From Paraburkholderia flava (GTDB taxonomy: Bacteria; Pseudomonadota; Gammaproteobacteria; Burkholderiales; Burkholderiaceae), in NCBI RefSeq assembly GCF_004359985.1, contig NZ_SMRO01000002.1, positions 1,003,135 through 1,067,134 of the forward strand: DNA of 64,000 bases. The letters are read 5' to 3'. How positions within the stretch are numbered: the stretch's first letter is position 1; each line of letters begins with the position of its first letter. Position numbers and translations under genes: made by a program. Positions 46,329-55,860 of the stretch are shown piece after piece. The notes beneath the pieces are model-generated. The model was given only the letters and a program-made list of their open reading frames with translations, made no database searches and was not told the origin of the DNA.

Positions 46329-46837
46329 CGGAGCAGGGTGGGGAAGCGGAAGGCGGCCGTTACTATAAACCATCGACAGGCGGTAAAAGCATCGTGCAAC
46401 CTCGCATGCAATGCATATTTCTGTGATGCAAACGTAATAAATTAACTCAACCGTATCTCTTATTTATTCGGACAATTAGTACCGAGGGAATACATCGCGG
46501 ACCGGAAGCCTATCGCGGATTTCAAAAATCCTCACTCATTCGTGCACTGCCGCACATCTCATTATGCGGTGCGAAAAATTCGCGACATGCTGGGTCGATT
46601 TAACGATATTTGTTGGTTGAGAGCATTTTGCGAACTATGTTGAGATAGCTGAGAGGCCTGCCCAGCCTGCGTTTTGGGTCAATGCCTTAGATAATGAGAC
46701 AGTTAAATTTTAAAAATTCGTCTGTATATTAAGATGGGATTAACGAGGTATGTCGGGGATTTTTCTTCACGTAATGCGTACTCCGTGCGCCGCAACACAT
46801 TTTCCTGGAAATTAATAGATTGCACATATAAAGGCAG
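46329..46837. other. AT-rich intergenic region
   Basis: About 500 bp, clearly lower in GC than the surroundings, with no convincing ORF. GTAATAAATTA at about 46433 recalls the AT-rich element near the tonB and receptor genes, but no related gene is adjacent. It may be promoter DNA for DUF2288 or decayed insert. Confidence 0.4.
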
Positions 46838-46930
46838 GTTGTTAGATTTCCAATCGGCGCATGGTGAACCGGTCCTTTGCCGATATGCGCCGAACCCCCG
46901 TTAGCCCGGCCGCGTGCCGGGCTTTTTTTT
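46838..46930 (+). ncRNA. Candidate small RNA with terminator
   Basis: A TATAAA -10-like box (46827-46832) is followed by a stem TCGGCGCAT/ATGCGCCGA (46854-46893) and then a terminator AGCCCGGC/GCCGGGCT with a T run (46903-46930). No protein is encoded. A -35 box is not evident. The short promoter-stem-terminator layout suggests an independent RNA of about 90 nt. Confidence 0.35.
46903..46930 (+). terminator. Rho-independent terminator
   Basis: 8-bp stem AGCCCGGC/GCCGGGCT, loop CGCGT, then TTTTTTT. No protein gene ends nearby on this strand. Confidence 0.85.
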
Positions 46931-47177
46931 CGTCGTCGGTTTTGCTGCGGGGAGCGACTGACCACCCAGATGCGGGAAGCGGCCACTTCACTGCGGTGTC
47001 GCAAGTTGCTGCGTATGATGCTCCGGTGACGAACCGGACTGCGTCGATGATTCTGCTGTGGACTTTCGTGGGAGTGTGCCCCGTCGCGTTCGGCGTGCTG
47101 TTCGCGTTCGCGTCACGCGTCGACCCGCTGTCGGGCCGGTTGCGGCTCGGGCAGCGGCACAGCACGCAGGCGCCGGG

Positions 47178-47531
47178 TCACTGCTTGCAGCGCACCACCA
47201 TCGACCGGTTTTTGACGTTCGCGCCGAACAATCCACCCAGCGACCCGCCCGCGGTCGCACCGTTGTCCACATCCTTCGAAATCACGTCGTAGCCATACGC
47301 GCCGCACGCTTCGCCCGCGCGACGGTAGCACTCGCCCCAGTTCGAACTCGCGTCGCTGCCGCTGCAGTTGATCGCGAAGCCGGTTTCGCCGCTGGGCAGA
47401 TAGGTCAGCGTGGTGGTACTCGAGCAGCCCGCCACGCTCGCTAAGGACAGTGCGGCCAGTGTGGCCAGCCCGGCTAGCGCGGTGGCCCGTACGAAGGCAG
47501 CCGTGCCGGCCGCGGAAGTTGCGGTTTTCAT
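47178..47531 (-). CDS. Small Cys-containing lipoprotein
   Basis: 117 residues. Long signal with lipobox VAGC (Cys36). The mature part has TGFAINCSGS, WGECYRRAGEACGAYGYDVI and a C-terminal VVRCKQ, giving a spaced Cys pattern suggestive of disulfides. Similar small lipoproteins are widespread and uncharacterised. A weak AGGG site precedes the ATG. Confidence 0.75.
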   Translation of the reverse strand: MKTATSAAGTAAFVRATALAGLATLAALSLASVAGCSSTTTLTYLPSGETGFAINCSGSDASSNWGECYRRAGEACGAYGYDVISKDVDNGATAGGSLGGLFGANVKNRSMVVRCKQ

Positions 47532-47655
47532 CGCGAGATCCCTGTAGACGACGCGGCGGAAAACCGCGTCTCGTAATCAATGGAGCGTCGCGAGGCGGCT
47601 GGGGTTCCCGGCCGGTTCTGCATCGGCGTGCTGCAACAGCGTCCGGGCAGGGCGA

Positions 47656-48381
47656 TCAGCGTGCTGGCAGCGCGCGCGACGGGTCGATCGACCGGCCCTG
47701 ATAGCGCAGTTCGAAGTGCAGCATCACGCGGTCGCTGTCGGTGTCGCCCATTTCGGCAATCTTCTGGCCTTGCGTGACCGCCTGGCCTTCCTTCACGAGA
47801 AGCGCGCGGTTGTGTGCGTACGCGGTCAGGTATTCCGACTGGTGCTTGATGATCAGCAGATTGCCGTAGCCGCGCAAGCTGTTGCCCGCGTAGACCACCG
47901 TGCCCGCGGCCGCCGCGACGACCGGCGTGCCGGCTGCGCCGCTAATGTCGATGCCCTTCGAGTTCTTGCCGTCGAATGTGCGGATCACGGTGCCGTTCGC
48001 CGGCCAGATCAGCGAGATCGACGTGGCAGGGGCGGCGGACGGCGCTTCCGTTTCGACCGGTGCGCTGCGCGGGCTCGCCGAAGCTGTACTGCTTCTGCTG
48101 CTACCGCTACGCGAGCCGCCCGCTACGCCTGCGGAGTTCGCCGGCGGCTCGACGCGCAGCACCTGGCCGACCTCGATCGCATCCGGATTCGACAGGTTGT
48201 TCCAGCGCACGATGCTCTGCACCGACGCGCGGTTGCTGCGCGCGATTTTCGACAGGGTATCGCCCCGTTCGACCCGGTAGAACCCGGGCCCGACCGGCGC
48301 CGATCCGCACGCGGCAAGAAGTGCGACGAGCGTAGCCGCAAGCGGCACACGGACCAGCCGTCTGATTGTTGTTCCCAGCAT
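47656..48381 (-). CDS. nlpD: NlpD-like lipoprotein (LysM plus degenerate LytM)
   Basis: 241 residues. Lipobox LLAAC (Cys25), LysM domain (about 34-78; YRVERGDTLSKIARSNRASV), linker, and a LytM/M23 domain (about 135-235) with GIDISGAAGTPVVAAAAGTVVYAGN, YGNLLIIKH and LHFELRYQGRSIDP. The usual M23 zinc ligands are replaced (no His before GIDI, and MLH instead of HxH), as in E. coli NlpD/EnvC. It should therefore activate a cell-wall amidase during division rather than cut peptidoglycan itself. nlpD is usually next to rpoS or surE, which are absent here, so this may be a paralogue. Confidence 0.83.
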   Translation of the reverse strand: MLGTTIRRLVRVPLAATLVALLAACGSAPVGPGFYRVERGDTLSKIARSNRASVQSIVRWNNLSNPDAIEVGQVLRVEPPANSAGVAGGSRSGSSRSSTASASPRSAPVETEAPSAAPATSISLIWPANGTVIRTFDGKNSKGIDISGAAGTPVVAAAAGTVVYAGNSLRGYGNLLIIKHQSEYLTAYAHNRALLVKEGQAVTQGQKIAEMGDTDSDRVMLHFELRYQGRSIDPSRALPAR

Positions 48382-48514
48382 TGGACCTCGCAAAGCACCG
48401 CCGCGCGCTGACTCCGCGTGCTGACTCCGATTACGCGGCGGAGGCAAAAACGCCCGATTCTAACGGTTTTGCTGCAGACCCCGCGAAAACGATGCGGCGC
48501 TGCCGCCGTATCCG

Positions 48515-49429
48515 TCAGCGGGTTTCGGCAGTGGACGCGACGTGGATGCGCAGTGTGGCCGTCTCGGTGACGCCGGGTTCGAGCCAGCGCAGGCCGAGGC
48601 CGTTGTGGATTGCATCAGGCAGGCCGAGCCACGGCTCGACGCAGTAGAAGTCCGAGTCGGCGGCTTCGGTCCAGGTCGTCACCGCGTACCAGTCGATCGA
48701 ACCGGGACGCTGCAGATCGATCGTCACGATGCGGTTCAGGCCCGGTGCGACGAGTCGCACTTGCGCATCGCCGCCTTCGAGGCAATGAAAGCGATCGAGG
48801 ATGCGCGGATCGTCGAGCGTATAGCGCGGCTCGCCGGCTTCCGGCGCGCTGATCGTGCCGTCGGGCTGCTGATGGCGACGGTGTGTCGGCGGCAGTTCGA
48901 GCGTCGTCTCGCCGCGCTGCGTGTGCGGCAGTTCGAAGTAGAAGTGATGGCCCGCGTAGTAGGGCAGCGCTGCGTCGCCGGTGTTGGACGTGGTCAGCGC
49001 GACGTCGAGCGTGTGTTCGTCGACGAGCCGGTAGACCGCTTCGAAGCGGAAACCGAACGGATAGCCCGCGCGGGTCGCGTCGCTGTCGACGAGCGTCATG
49101 TGCAGCGTGCGGCCGTCGGCTTCGGTCGTCGCCGCGAACGGCAGGTCGCGGGCGAAGCCGTGCATCGGCAACTCGCGCACGACGCCCTGTGCATCGCGCC
49201 AGAAGCCGAGCCGGCCATCGACGCGATGTCGTCCGAGAAACGGAAACAGCAGCGGATTGCCGCCACGGATTTTCGACGGCTGCCTCCAGTCGGCCGCATC
49301 GGGCCAGTGGATCACCGGCTGGCCGTCGATATGCCACGACAGCAGCCGGCCACCGGTCTGCGGCGCGAAGCGGAGGAGGGACGCGCCGTGCGCGATTTCG
49401 ACGATGGGTTGATGCTGGAATTCGGGCAT
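48515..49429 (-). CDS. Aldose 1-epimerase family protein
   Basis: 304 residues, galactose-mutarotase-like fold. TGGRLLSWHIDGQPVIHW, GGNPLLFPFLGR, LPMHGFARDLPF and YYAGHHFYFELPH supply the expected active-site histidines. VEPWLGLPDAIHNG is at the end. It interconverts sugar anomers (aldose or hexose-6-phosphate). The ATG at 49429 is preferred because the upstream in-frame sequence does not look like protein. No sugar genes nearby. Confidence 0.8.
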   Translation of the reverse strand: MPEFQHQPIVEIAHGASLLRFAPQTGGRLLSWHIDGQPVIHWPDAADWRQPSKIRGGNPLLFPFLGRHRVDGRLGFWRDAQGVVRELPMHGFARDLPFAATTEADGRTLHMTLVDSDATRAGYPFGFRFEAVYRLVDEHTLDVALTTSNTGDAALPYYAGHHFYFELPHTQRGETTLELPPTHRRHQQPDGTISAPEAGEPRYTLDDPRILDRFHCLEGGDAQVRLVAPGLNRIVTIDLQRPGSIDWYAVTTWTEAADSDFYCVEPWLGLPDAIHNGLGLRWLEPGVTETATLRIHVASTAETR

Positions 49430-49641
49430 GGACGAAACGACGGAAGAAACCGGGATTGAAGGAATGCGCGACGGGTGCAACGCGCGGCGGGACCGCAGGC
49501 GACTGTGGATTGTGCGCTGCTTTGCGCTACGGGGAAACCCTCTCCCGGGAAATTGCGGGTGTGACGCGAGGCTCGCGTTGTCGATAATTCGTCTGACTGT
49601 CCCGGCCATTCGTTGCCGGCAGTCGATCTCCGGAGGCGGTC

Positions 49642-49728
49642 ATGGATCTCGCGATGGCAATGGGCGTTGCCCTGTTCGGCATGTTTACCTGCAGCACGGT
49701 GTATTTCTTTTACAAGATCGCGCGCTAG
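49642..49728 (+). CDS. 28-residue hydrophobic small protein
   Basis: A short frame encoding MDLAMAMGVALFGMF and then CSTVYFFYKIAR, so one membrane helix with a basic end. It has a strong GGAGGCGG ribosome site 3-8 nt before the ATG, which is the main argument that it is real. Unknown function; many single-helix proteins of this size are membrane-complex subunits. Confidence 0.5.
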   Translation: MDLAMAMGVALFGMFTCSTVYFFYKIAR

Positions 49729-49908
49729 GTCCGTCCGATTGCCGTTGCGCGTCGCGTATCTGGTCTTTGTCCATACGTGACGCTGTGACGTCGGGTCCGG
49801 CTCGTTCAAGCTACCCGCCTTCCCCGCAAGGCCGCCGCCCTGGCGGGCTTTTGCTTTCATCGATGTAAGCCGTCGCTGCCGCGAATTTTTTTATCTACGC
49901 GTAAACGC

Positions 49909-49937
49909 TTGGCGGTGCCTTTTCCCGCAGTCATAAT
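49909..49937 (+). promoter_or_regulatory. Promoter of uppP
   Basis: TTGGCG (49909-49914) and CATAAT (49932-49937) with a 17-bp spacer, about 95 bp before the GTG start of uppP. Confidence 0.6.
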
Positions 49938-50032
49938 CGGTGCGCCTCTGGACGCCGGGTCGCGAGCCCGGCGCGCCGTCCGTTTTTTTTCGCGCTTATT
50001 TCACATTTAATTTCACCATAGAGGGCCGCCGC

Positions 50033-50863
50033 GTGAGCTTGTGGTTTCTGATTTTTCTGAGCGTCTTGCAGGGCGTCACCGAACTTTTTCCGGTCAGCAG
50101 TCTTGGGCATACGCTGCTCGTTCCCGCGCTGTTCGGCATGCATATCGACAAGCATGCACCGCAACTGCTGCCGTTTCTCGTCGCACTGCATCTCGGCACC
50201 GCGCTCGCGTTGCTGTGGTACTTCCGCGCACGTTGGGTCGCACTGGTGCGCGGCTTCTTCGCATCGCTGGGCGGTCGTCATAACGACGACGGCCACATGA
50301 TGTGGGCGCTGATTATCGGCACCATTCCGGCGGGCATCGTCGGGCTGCTGCTGGAAAAGCGGCTCGAGCATCTGTTCCACGATCTGCGGATCGTCTCGAT
50401 CGCGTTGATCGTCAACGGCGTGCTGTTGTGGTTCGGCGATCGGCTGCAACGCTCGCGCGTGCATTTTGCGCCGGAGCGACTGACGTTCCGCCAGGCGTTT
50501 CTCGTTGGCCTCGCACAGATCGGCGCACTGATCCCCGGTTTTTCGCGCAGCGGCCTCACGATGATCGCCGGCAATGCAGCGGGTCTCACCGCTGAGAAAG
50601 CCGCAGAATTCGCGTTCCTGCTCGGCACGCCGATCATCTTCGCGGCCGGCTTGCTCGAAGTACCGAAGCTGCTGCACTCGCCGGGGCAACTCGGAGATGC
50701 GGTGCTCGGCGGTGTGTTGACCGCGATCGCCGCGTACCTGAGCGTACGCTTTCTGATGCGCTACTTCGAAGGACGTGGACGGCTTGCGGCGTTTGGGGTG
50801 TATTGCGTGATCGCGGGGGCGCTGTGTCTCGGCTGGTTCATGCTGCATCCGCAGCCGGTTTGA
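50033..50863 (+). CDS. uppP: Undecaprenyl-diphosphatase UppP (BacA)
   Basis: 276 residues from the GTG at 50033, preceded by GAGGG. Eight membrane helices. The two active-site motifs are intact: [14 protein letters not shown] (13-26) and PGFSRSG. It dephosphorylates undecaprenyl pyrophosphate so the lipid carrier can be reused for peptidoglycan and confers bacitracin tolerance. Upstream in-frame ATG at 49940 is rejected because it overlaps the promoter. Confidence 0.93.
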   Translation: MSLWFLIFLSVLQGVTELFPVSSLGHTLLVPALFGMHIDKHAPQLLPFLVALHLGTALALLWYFRARWVALVRGFFASLGGRHNDDGHMMWALIIGTIPAGIVGLLLEKRLEHLFHDLRIVSIALIVNGVLLWFGDRLQRSRVHFAPERLTFRQAFLVGLAQIGALIPGFSRSGLTMIAGNAAGLTAEKAAEFAFLLGTPIIFAAGLLEVPKLLHSPGQLGDAVLGGVLTAIAAYLSVRFLMRYFEGRGRLAAFGVYCVIAGALCLGWFMLHPQPV

Positions 50864-51029
50864 TGTTTCTGAGGTTCAATTGAAACGACGGATAACCGGC
50901 AAACTCGTCAGCGAGCGCGCGGTCGGTTAAAATCGCGGTCTCGCCTACCGGCTCTCTGGTGTTGATGGACCCAATGCGTAGGGTCCGTTGCCTTTGCGGC
51001 CGGTTGGCGTCGATCGCGTTTGTCGGTAT

Positions 51030-51106
51030 CCGCCCTTAGCTCAGTTGGATAGAGCAACGGCCTTCTAAGCCGTAGGTCACACGTTCGAATCGTGTAGGGC
51101 GGGCCA
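51030..51106 (+). tRNA. tRNA-Arg (anticodon TCT)
   Basis: 77 nt with encoded CCA. Acceptor CCGCCCT/AGGGCGG, D-stem GCTC/GAGC, anticodon stem ACGGC/GCCGT around CTTCTAA, T-stem ACACG/CGTGT. Confidence 0.96.
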
Positions 51107-51264
51107 GTCTGATCCAGCGCCCGGACTTTCTGTTGCGCGCGCTTCGTCGTTGCGAATTCTCGTGTAGCCGGCGCGTAGGCATTTCCCTTCTTTGAATCTC
51201 GATCTACGTTGATCGCAAGTCTGTGCGACCAGCGCTGCATCTACTTCACATCGATAACGAATCG

Positions 51265-52128
51265 TCACGCCAGAACGGCACGTGTCCGGTTTTTCGGATC
51301 GACGAGCAGCGACAGTTGCTGCCCAACCTGAAAGCCCTGGTAACTGAGCGCATGGGCAACTGCATCCTCGCCGGTTTCCAGTCGAATCGACAGCCGGTAA
51401 TTGGGCATATAGTTGACCAGCCCCTGACGCTGAACGTTAGTAATCCGACCGAACGCTGGCACGCCGACACGGCGCAGACGCTTCGCCCTGAGAATGCGCA
51501 GCGCGAACGCGCCCACAGGGATGATGATCATCAGCGGAAAGAAGAATCCAAAACCCGCCGCGAAGAACAGATCGCTACGCAGCGACCATAACCGCCGCCA
51601 GCGATCGCCCGGCGAAGGCAGACGCAGGAAGTTTTTCGCATAGCTGCGCGCGTCCTGCGCGTTGGGGTCTTTGTGTCCCGCCTGGTTCAGGCTGATCTGT
51701 TGTGCCAGCCTGTCCGCGTATCCGGCGACAGCGCCTGCTGCGTGTGCATCGACGGTGTTCGATGTGGACAGTGCATGCGATCGCAACACGTCGGCGCGAT
51801 TGCTGATGTTGTACGCCTGTTGTTCCAATGCATCGGCACGGTGTGCGATGTCGATCGCCTTTTGTTGGCGCGCATCGTCGGGTGTCGATTGTGGTTTGGC
51901 GAGCGTGGCAACCTCGGCCTCGAAGGCCTTTTTCTGCTGACCGAAGCCGACTTGTGCGGCATCGATCGCATCGGCTTCTGCCATTAGCGGAGAGAGTTGC
52001 GCGCGCATGTCCGACGACGCCGGCGCAAACCATTCGAGGTTTGAACCTTTCGTCGCATCGCCCGCGTAGATGCACGCAAAGCCCAACGCCATCATCGCAA
52101 TGAACCAGATACCGATCGTCCTGCTCAT
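51265..52128 (-). CDS. Membrane protein with helical periplasmic segment, unknown family
   Basis: 287 residues. N-terminal helix (GIWFIAMMALGFACIYAG), a long helical, coiled-coil-like region (about 40-170) rich in Ala/Gln/Asp, a second membrane helix (FFAAGFGFFFPLMIIIPVGAFAL, about 192-214), then a C-terminal small beta domain (VGVPAFGRITNVQRQGLVNYMPNYRLSIRLE) resembling the DUF3592-type or OB-like extension. AAGGAA precedes the ATG. Divergent from the SPFH gene; such pairing may reflect a shared membrane role, but I cannot name the family. Confidence 0.6.
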   Translation of the reverse strand: MSRTIGIWFIAMMALGFACIYAGDATKGSNLEWFAPASSDMRAQLSPLMAEADAIDAAQVGFGQQKKAFEAEVATLAKPQSTPDDARQQKAIDIAHRADALEQQAYNISNRADVLRSHALSTSNTVDAHAAGAVAGYADRLAQQISLNQAGHKDPNAQDARSYAKNFLRLPSPGDRWRRLWSLRSDLFFAAGFGFFFPLMIIIPVGAFALRILRAKRLRRVGVPAFGRITNVQRQGLVNYMPNYRLSIRLETGEDAVAHALSYQGFQVGQQLSLLVDPKNRTRAVLA

Positions 52129-52595
52129 GTGGACTTTTCCTTGTTGTCGCCTGGTAGCCTCGGGGCATCCGGTAAGAGCCTGAACCTGGTGGATTGCCGA
52201 GCGGTTTTCAGATATGGATGATCGCGTATGACGGCGGTGTTACGCAATATATCGGTCATAGGCATTGGGCGTTGCTTATGGTCGGGAAATCGTTTTAAAG
52301 ATCCACGATTTTTCGCATTCCATAACTCCAGAATTCTCTGCATTTTCAAGCCACAAGGCCACGAAAAAACCCGACGCATTCACGCTGCCTTCGAACGTTT
52401 CAACACCACCCGCCAACACGTTCTAGACGAGTTAATCGAAAGCGCAACTAGCTATCCGCATTGGCACTGATAGAGTAATAAGCGGCAACCGGACAACGAG
52501 CCTTTCTGCGTGCTACCTACCCGGAGCCGCATCAAGAATGGGTTGCAGAAGAACAAAACGGGAAGGCCCGATAAAGGCTGTGAGGGAAATTGACC
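52129..52595. other. Divergent intergenic region
   Basis: About 470 bp between the unknown membrane protein and the SPFH gene. It is richer in A and T than the flanks. Presumably holds both promoters, but no clear -35/-10 pair or repeat was identified. Confidence 0.4.
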
Positions 52596-54545
52596 ATGAG
52601 TCATATGCTGCAAAACGGGGAGATGGCGGTACTCGCCATCGCCGTGATACTGGCAATCGCATTGCTGGTCTGGATATCGGGAATCATCCGCTACATTCCA
52701 AACGACCGCGTCGGCGTGGTCGAAAAGCTCTGGAGCCTGAACGGCTCGGTCAAGTCGGGGCTGCTTGCACTCAGCGGAGAAGCAGGTTTTCAACCGGACC
52801 TGCGTCGCGGCGGCTTTCACTTTTTCGCGCCGTTTCAATACCGTGTCCACATTCATTCGATGGTGTCGGTGACGCAAGGCAAGATCGGCTATGTGTTTGC
52901 CCGCGATGGTCGCGATCTGCCCGCCGGACAGACGCTTGCCGACAACTCGAACATCGATGATTTTCGCGACGTGCGCGCCTTCCTTGAAAAAGGCGGCGAG
53001 AAGGGCCCGCAGCGCAAGGTATTGCGCGAAGGCACGCACATTCTGAATCCCGCGCTCTTTGTCGTGATGACGGAAGAGGCTACCTATTCGCTGTCGCTTA
53101 AGGCCGCCGAGAAAGCCTATTACGAAAAGATGCGTGAGCTTCTCGATCAGCGCTCGGGATTCTCGCCGGTCGTCGTGAAGGGCGCAGAGGGCGAACACGA
53201 TTCCGACCTGCTCGCGATCGTCACGGTACAGGACGGTCCCGCGTTGCCGAAGGACGAACTGCTCGCGCCGGACGTCGGCGATGTCCACAACTCGTATCAG
53301 GAGCCGCAGAAGTTTCTGGCTGCCGGCGGTCGCCGTGGTCGTCAGGAGCGCGTGCTGGTCGAAGGGACGTGGTACATCAACCGTCTGTTCGCGACGATCG
53401 AGTTCATTCGCAAGACCGTGATTCCGGTCGGCTTTGCAGGCGTCGTCGTGTCCTATACGGGTCGTCGCGGCGCCGATCTGTCGGGCAGCGAATATAGCCA
53501 CGGCGAGCTCGTCGAGAGCGGTTGCCGCGGCGTATGGCGTGACCCGCTGATGCCGGGCAAGTACGCGTTCAACACGTACGCGGGCAAGATCGAACTCGTG
53601 CCGACGACGAACTTCGTGCTGATGTGGAAGTCGGGCGAGAGCGGATCGAACTTTGATTCGAATCTGCGTGAAATTACGCTGATCACGAAGGATGCGTTCG
53701 AGCCGTTGCTGCCGTTGTCGGTGGTCGTGCACATCGACTATCGCAAGGCGCCGATGGTCGTGCAGCGCTTCGGCAACATCGCGCAGCTCGTCGAGCAGAC
53801 GCTCGATCCGATGGTGTCGTCGTATTTCAAGAACGTCTCGCAGACGAAGACCTTCATCGAGCTGATCCAGTCGCGCAGCGAGCTGCAGGCCAATGCATCG
53901 AACGATATGCGCGGGCGTTTCCAGGCGTATTCGCTGGAATTCGAGGAAGTGCTGATCGGCACGCCGAAAGCGCAGGGCGGTGACGTACAGATCGAAAACA
54001 TCATGGCCCAGTTGCGCGACCGGCAGATTGCGCGTGAACAGGTCGAGACTTTTGCGCAGAAGCAGATCGCGGCCGACAAGCAACGCGAGCTGAACGAAGC
54101 GGAGCAGCGCGCGGCCAAGCAGAAGGAGCTCACGGGCTCGCTCGTCGACATCAGCATCAAGGAAAACATGGGCTCGGCGAGCGTGAAGGCAGCCGAGAAG
54201 CGTCGCCAGGAAATCGAGGCGCTGGCTCACGCTGAGAAATTCCGTCAGGAGATGGAGGGCTCGGGTCGCGCGTCGGCGATTCGTTCGGTGGGCGAAGCGG
54301 AAGCGTCGGCAATCAAGGCGAAGTCCGAAGCGTTGCAGGGCGACGGTGCCGACAAGCAGCTGACGCAGACCGTGATGCTGCGACTCGCAGAGGCCTTCGA
54401 GACAGCCAAGGTGCCGCTCGTGCCGCAGATCCAGCTGGGCGGTGGTACGGAAGGAAACGCATTCTCGACGCTGATGTCGCTGATGAGTTCGCTTAAGGCG
54501 CTCGAGCTGTCCGCATCGCACACGCGGCATAGCGAAACGCAGTAG
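52596..54545 (+). CDS. SPFH/band-7 (flotillin-like) membrane protein
   Basis: 649 residues. N-terminal membrane helix (about 10-33; MAVLAIAVILAIALLVWISGII), SPFH-type beta-rich region that includes PNDRVGVVEKLWSLNGS and, in a second part, IPVGFAGVVVSYTGR, then a long Ala/Glu-rich coiled coil (about 455-590; QIAREQVETFAQKQIAADKQ). Flotillin-like proteins build membrane microdomain scaffolds or protease regulators. The N-terminal region is longer than in classic flotillins. GAGGGAAA precedes ATG 52596; a TTG six bases upstream is less likely. Confidence 0.82.
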   Translation: MSHMLQNGEMAVLAIAVILAIALLVWISGIIRYIPNDRVGVVEKLWSLNGSVKSGLLALSGEAGFQPDLRRGGFHFFAPFQYRVHIHSMVSVTQGKIGYVFARDGRDLPAGQTLADNSNIDDFRDVRAFLEKGGEKGPQRKVLREGTHILNPALFVVMTEEATYSLSLKAAEKAYYEKMRELLDQRSGFSPVVVKGAEGEHDSDLLAIVTVQDGPALPKDELLAPDVGDVHNSYQEPQKFLAAGGRRGRQERVLVEGTWYINRLFATIEFIRKTVIPVGFAGVVVSYTGRRGADLSGSEYSHGELVESGCRGVWRDPLMPGKYAFNTYAGKIELVPTTNFVLMWKSGESGSNFDSNLREITLITKDAFEPLLPLSVVVHIDYRKAPMVVQRFGNIAQLVEQTLDPMVSSYFKNVSQTKTFIELIQSRSELQANASNDMRGRFQAYSLEFEEVLIGTPKAQGGDVQIENIMAQLRDRQIAREQVETFAQKQIAADKQRELNEAEQRAAKQKELTGSLVDISIKENMGSASVKAAEKRRQEIEALAHAEKFRQEMEGSGRASAIRSVGEAEASAIKAKSEALQGDGADKQLTQTVMLRLAEAFETAKVPLVPQIQLGGGTEGNAFSTLMSLMSSLKALELSASHTRHSETQ

Positions 54546-54595
54546 TCCAGTTGCGATTCGATAAGCCCGACGCAAAATCAGGCTGAAGAAAAGCA

Positions 54596-54627
54596 CGAAG
54601 GGATATCGCATCCGCGATATCCCTTCG
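54596..54627. terminator. Hairpin between SPFH and porin genes
   Basis: Perfect 14-bp stem CGAAGGGATATCGC with an ATCC loop, between convergent stops. No clear T run. Confidence 0.7.
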
Positions 54628-54684
54628 TCATGTCCGGTCACGCAGCGCGTTTCATCTACTCACGCCGCGATCGCCTGAATCAAA

Positions 54685-55860
54685 TCAAAACCGGTGCCGA
54701 AGCCCCAGATTCACCATCTCCTGCGTGCTCGTCCCTGCATACCCATACGAACCGATCGAAGCCTGCGCCGCCACTGAGCCGCCCGTACCGTCGCCGGTCT
54801 GGCCGCTTGCATGTTGATACGCAGCGGTCATGTAGACGTCGGTGCGCTTCGACAGGTTGTAGTCCGCGCCGATCGACACTTGATGATACGTCGCCGACGT
54901 GTCGCCGCTCGACTTCGTGTAGCTATAGCCGAGGCCGAGGAGCAGGGCGGTCGACGCCTGGTAGTTCACGAAGCCTTGCCCCGTGTTGTACTTCTCGTTC
55001 GATGCGAATGCCGATGCGCTGTCGCGACGATACTGCGCATTGCTGTAGCCGGCGCCGAGCGTGAATGCGCCGAGCGTGTACTGACCGGCGATGCGCGCGA
55101 TACCGAGCGAGTGCGCGGTGTCGTAGCCGAGGTTGATCGGGCCGTCGAACGTGCCGTCCGACGAGCTGGTCCAGCCTGCGCCTGCGTCTGTGCTGCGCGG
55201 ACCGGCCGAAGCGGGGCTGTTGGCGGCCCAGAAGTAACCGGCGGCCACGGCGATCGGGCCGTTGTTGTACGCGAGTGCGGCGGAGTACGACTGCTCGGAA
55301 CCGGTGCTGCCGGCGATGCCGCCGAACGAGTACATCGTTTCGAACTGCAGGCCCGACCAGACCGGCGATGCGTACTTGACGGCGTTGCTCACGCGGAAGC
55401 TGTTGTCGTAGTTGTCGACGTCGCCGGCAGTGGCGAACGCGCTGCCGAAGTAGTTGTCTTCGGTGATGCCTTGCACGAGGTCGATCAGCGGATCGTACTG
55501 GCGACCGAGCGTCACGGTGCCGTATGCGTCGCTGGCGACACCGACGAACGCCTGGCGGCCGAACATGCGGTTACCCTGGCCGAGCTTGCCGGTCGACGGA
55601 TCGAAGCCGTTTTCCAACTGGAAAATCGCCTTCAGACCGCTGCCGAGATCTTCGGCACCCTTGATGCCCCAGCGCGTACCCGACAGATTGCCCGCACTGC
55701 TGTTGCCGAGCGCCCACAGGTTCTTGTTGCCGGCGGCGTTGTGAACATAGGTCAGCGACGTATCGATCGTACCGTATAGCGTCACGCTGCTCTGGGCATG
55801 GGCGGCGCCCGCGGTAGCGAGCGTCGCGATCGAGATCAGGGGTAGCACTTTGCGTTTCAT
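54685..55860 (-). CDS. General porin (Porin_4, Burkholderia type)
   Basis: 391 residues. Signal peptide ends AHA/QSS. Mature start SSVTLYGTIDTSLTYVHN and motifs GSGLKAIFQLENGFDPSTG, GRQAFVGVASDAYGTVTLGRQYD and C-terminal NLGLRHRF are typical of the OmpC-like trimeric porins of Burkholderiales. It allows diffusion of small solutes across the outer membrane. GGAGAAAAA precedes the ATG. Several paralogues are expected elsewhere in the genome. Confidence 0.93.
   Translation of the reverse strand: MKRKVLPLISIATLATAGAAHAQSSVTLYGTIDTSLTYVHNAAGNKNLWALGNSSAGNLSGTRWGIKGAEDLGSGLKAIFQLENGFDPSTGKLGQGNRMFGRQAFVGVASDAYGTVTLGRQYDPLIDLVQGITEDNYFGSAFATAGDVDNYDNSFRVSNAVKYASPVWSGLQFETMYSFGGIAGSTGSEQSYSAALAYNNGPIAVAAGYFWAANSPASAGPRSTDAGAGWTSSSDGTFDGPINLGYDTAHSLGIARIAGQYTLGAFTLGAGYSNAQYRRDSASAFASNEKYNTGQGFVNYQASTALLLGLGYSYTKSSGDTSATYHQVSIGADYNLSKRTDVYMTAAYQHASGQTGDGTGGSVAAQASIGSYGYAGTSTQEMVNLGLRHRF

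Noticed and set aside
50908..51240. Minus-strand frame containing RTCDLRLRRPLLYPTELR
   Set aside because: Antisense of tRNA-Arg, another well-known false protein.
52228..52470. 80-codon plus-strand frame before the SPFH gene
   Set aside because: Composition is not absurd, but there is no ribosome site and no recognisable family; left as intergenic.
52452..54641. Long minus-strand frame opposite the SPFH gene
   Set aside because: Composition and lack of a start signal mark it as a shadow frame.
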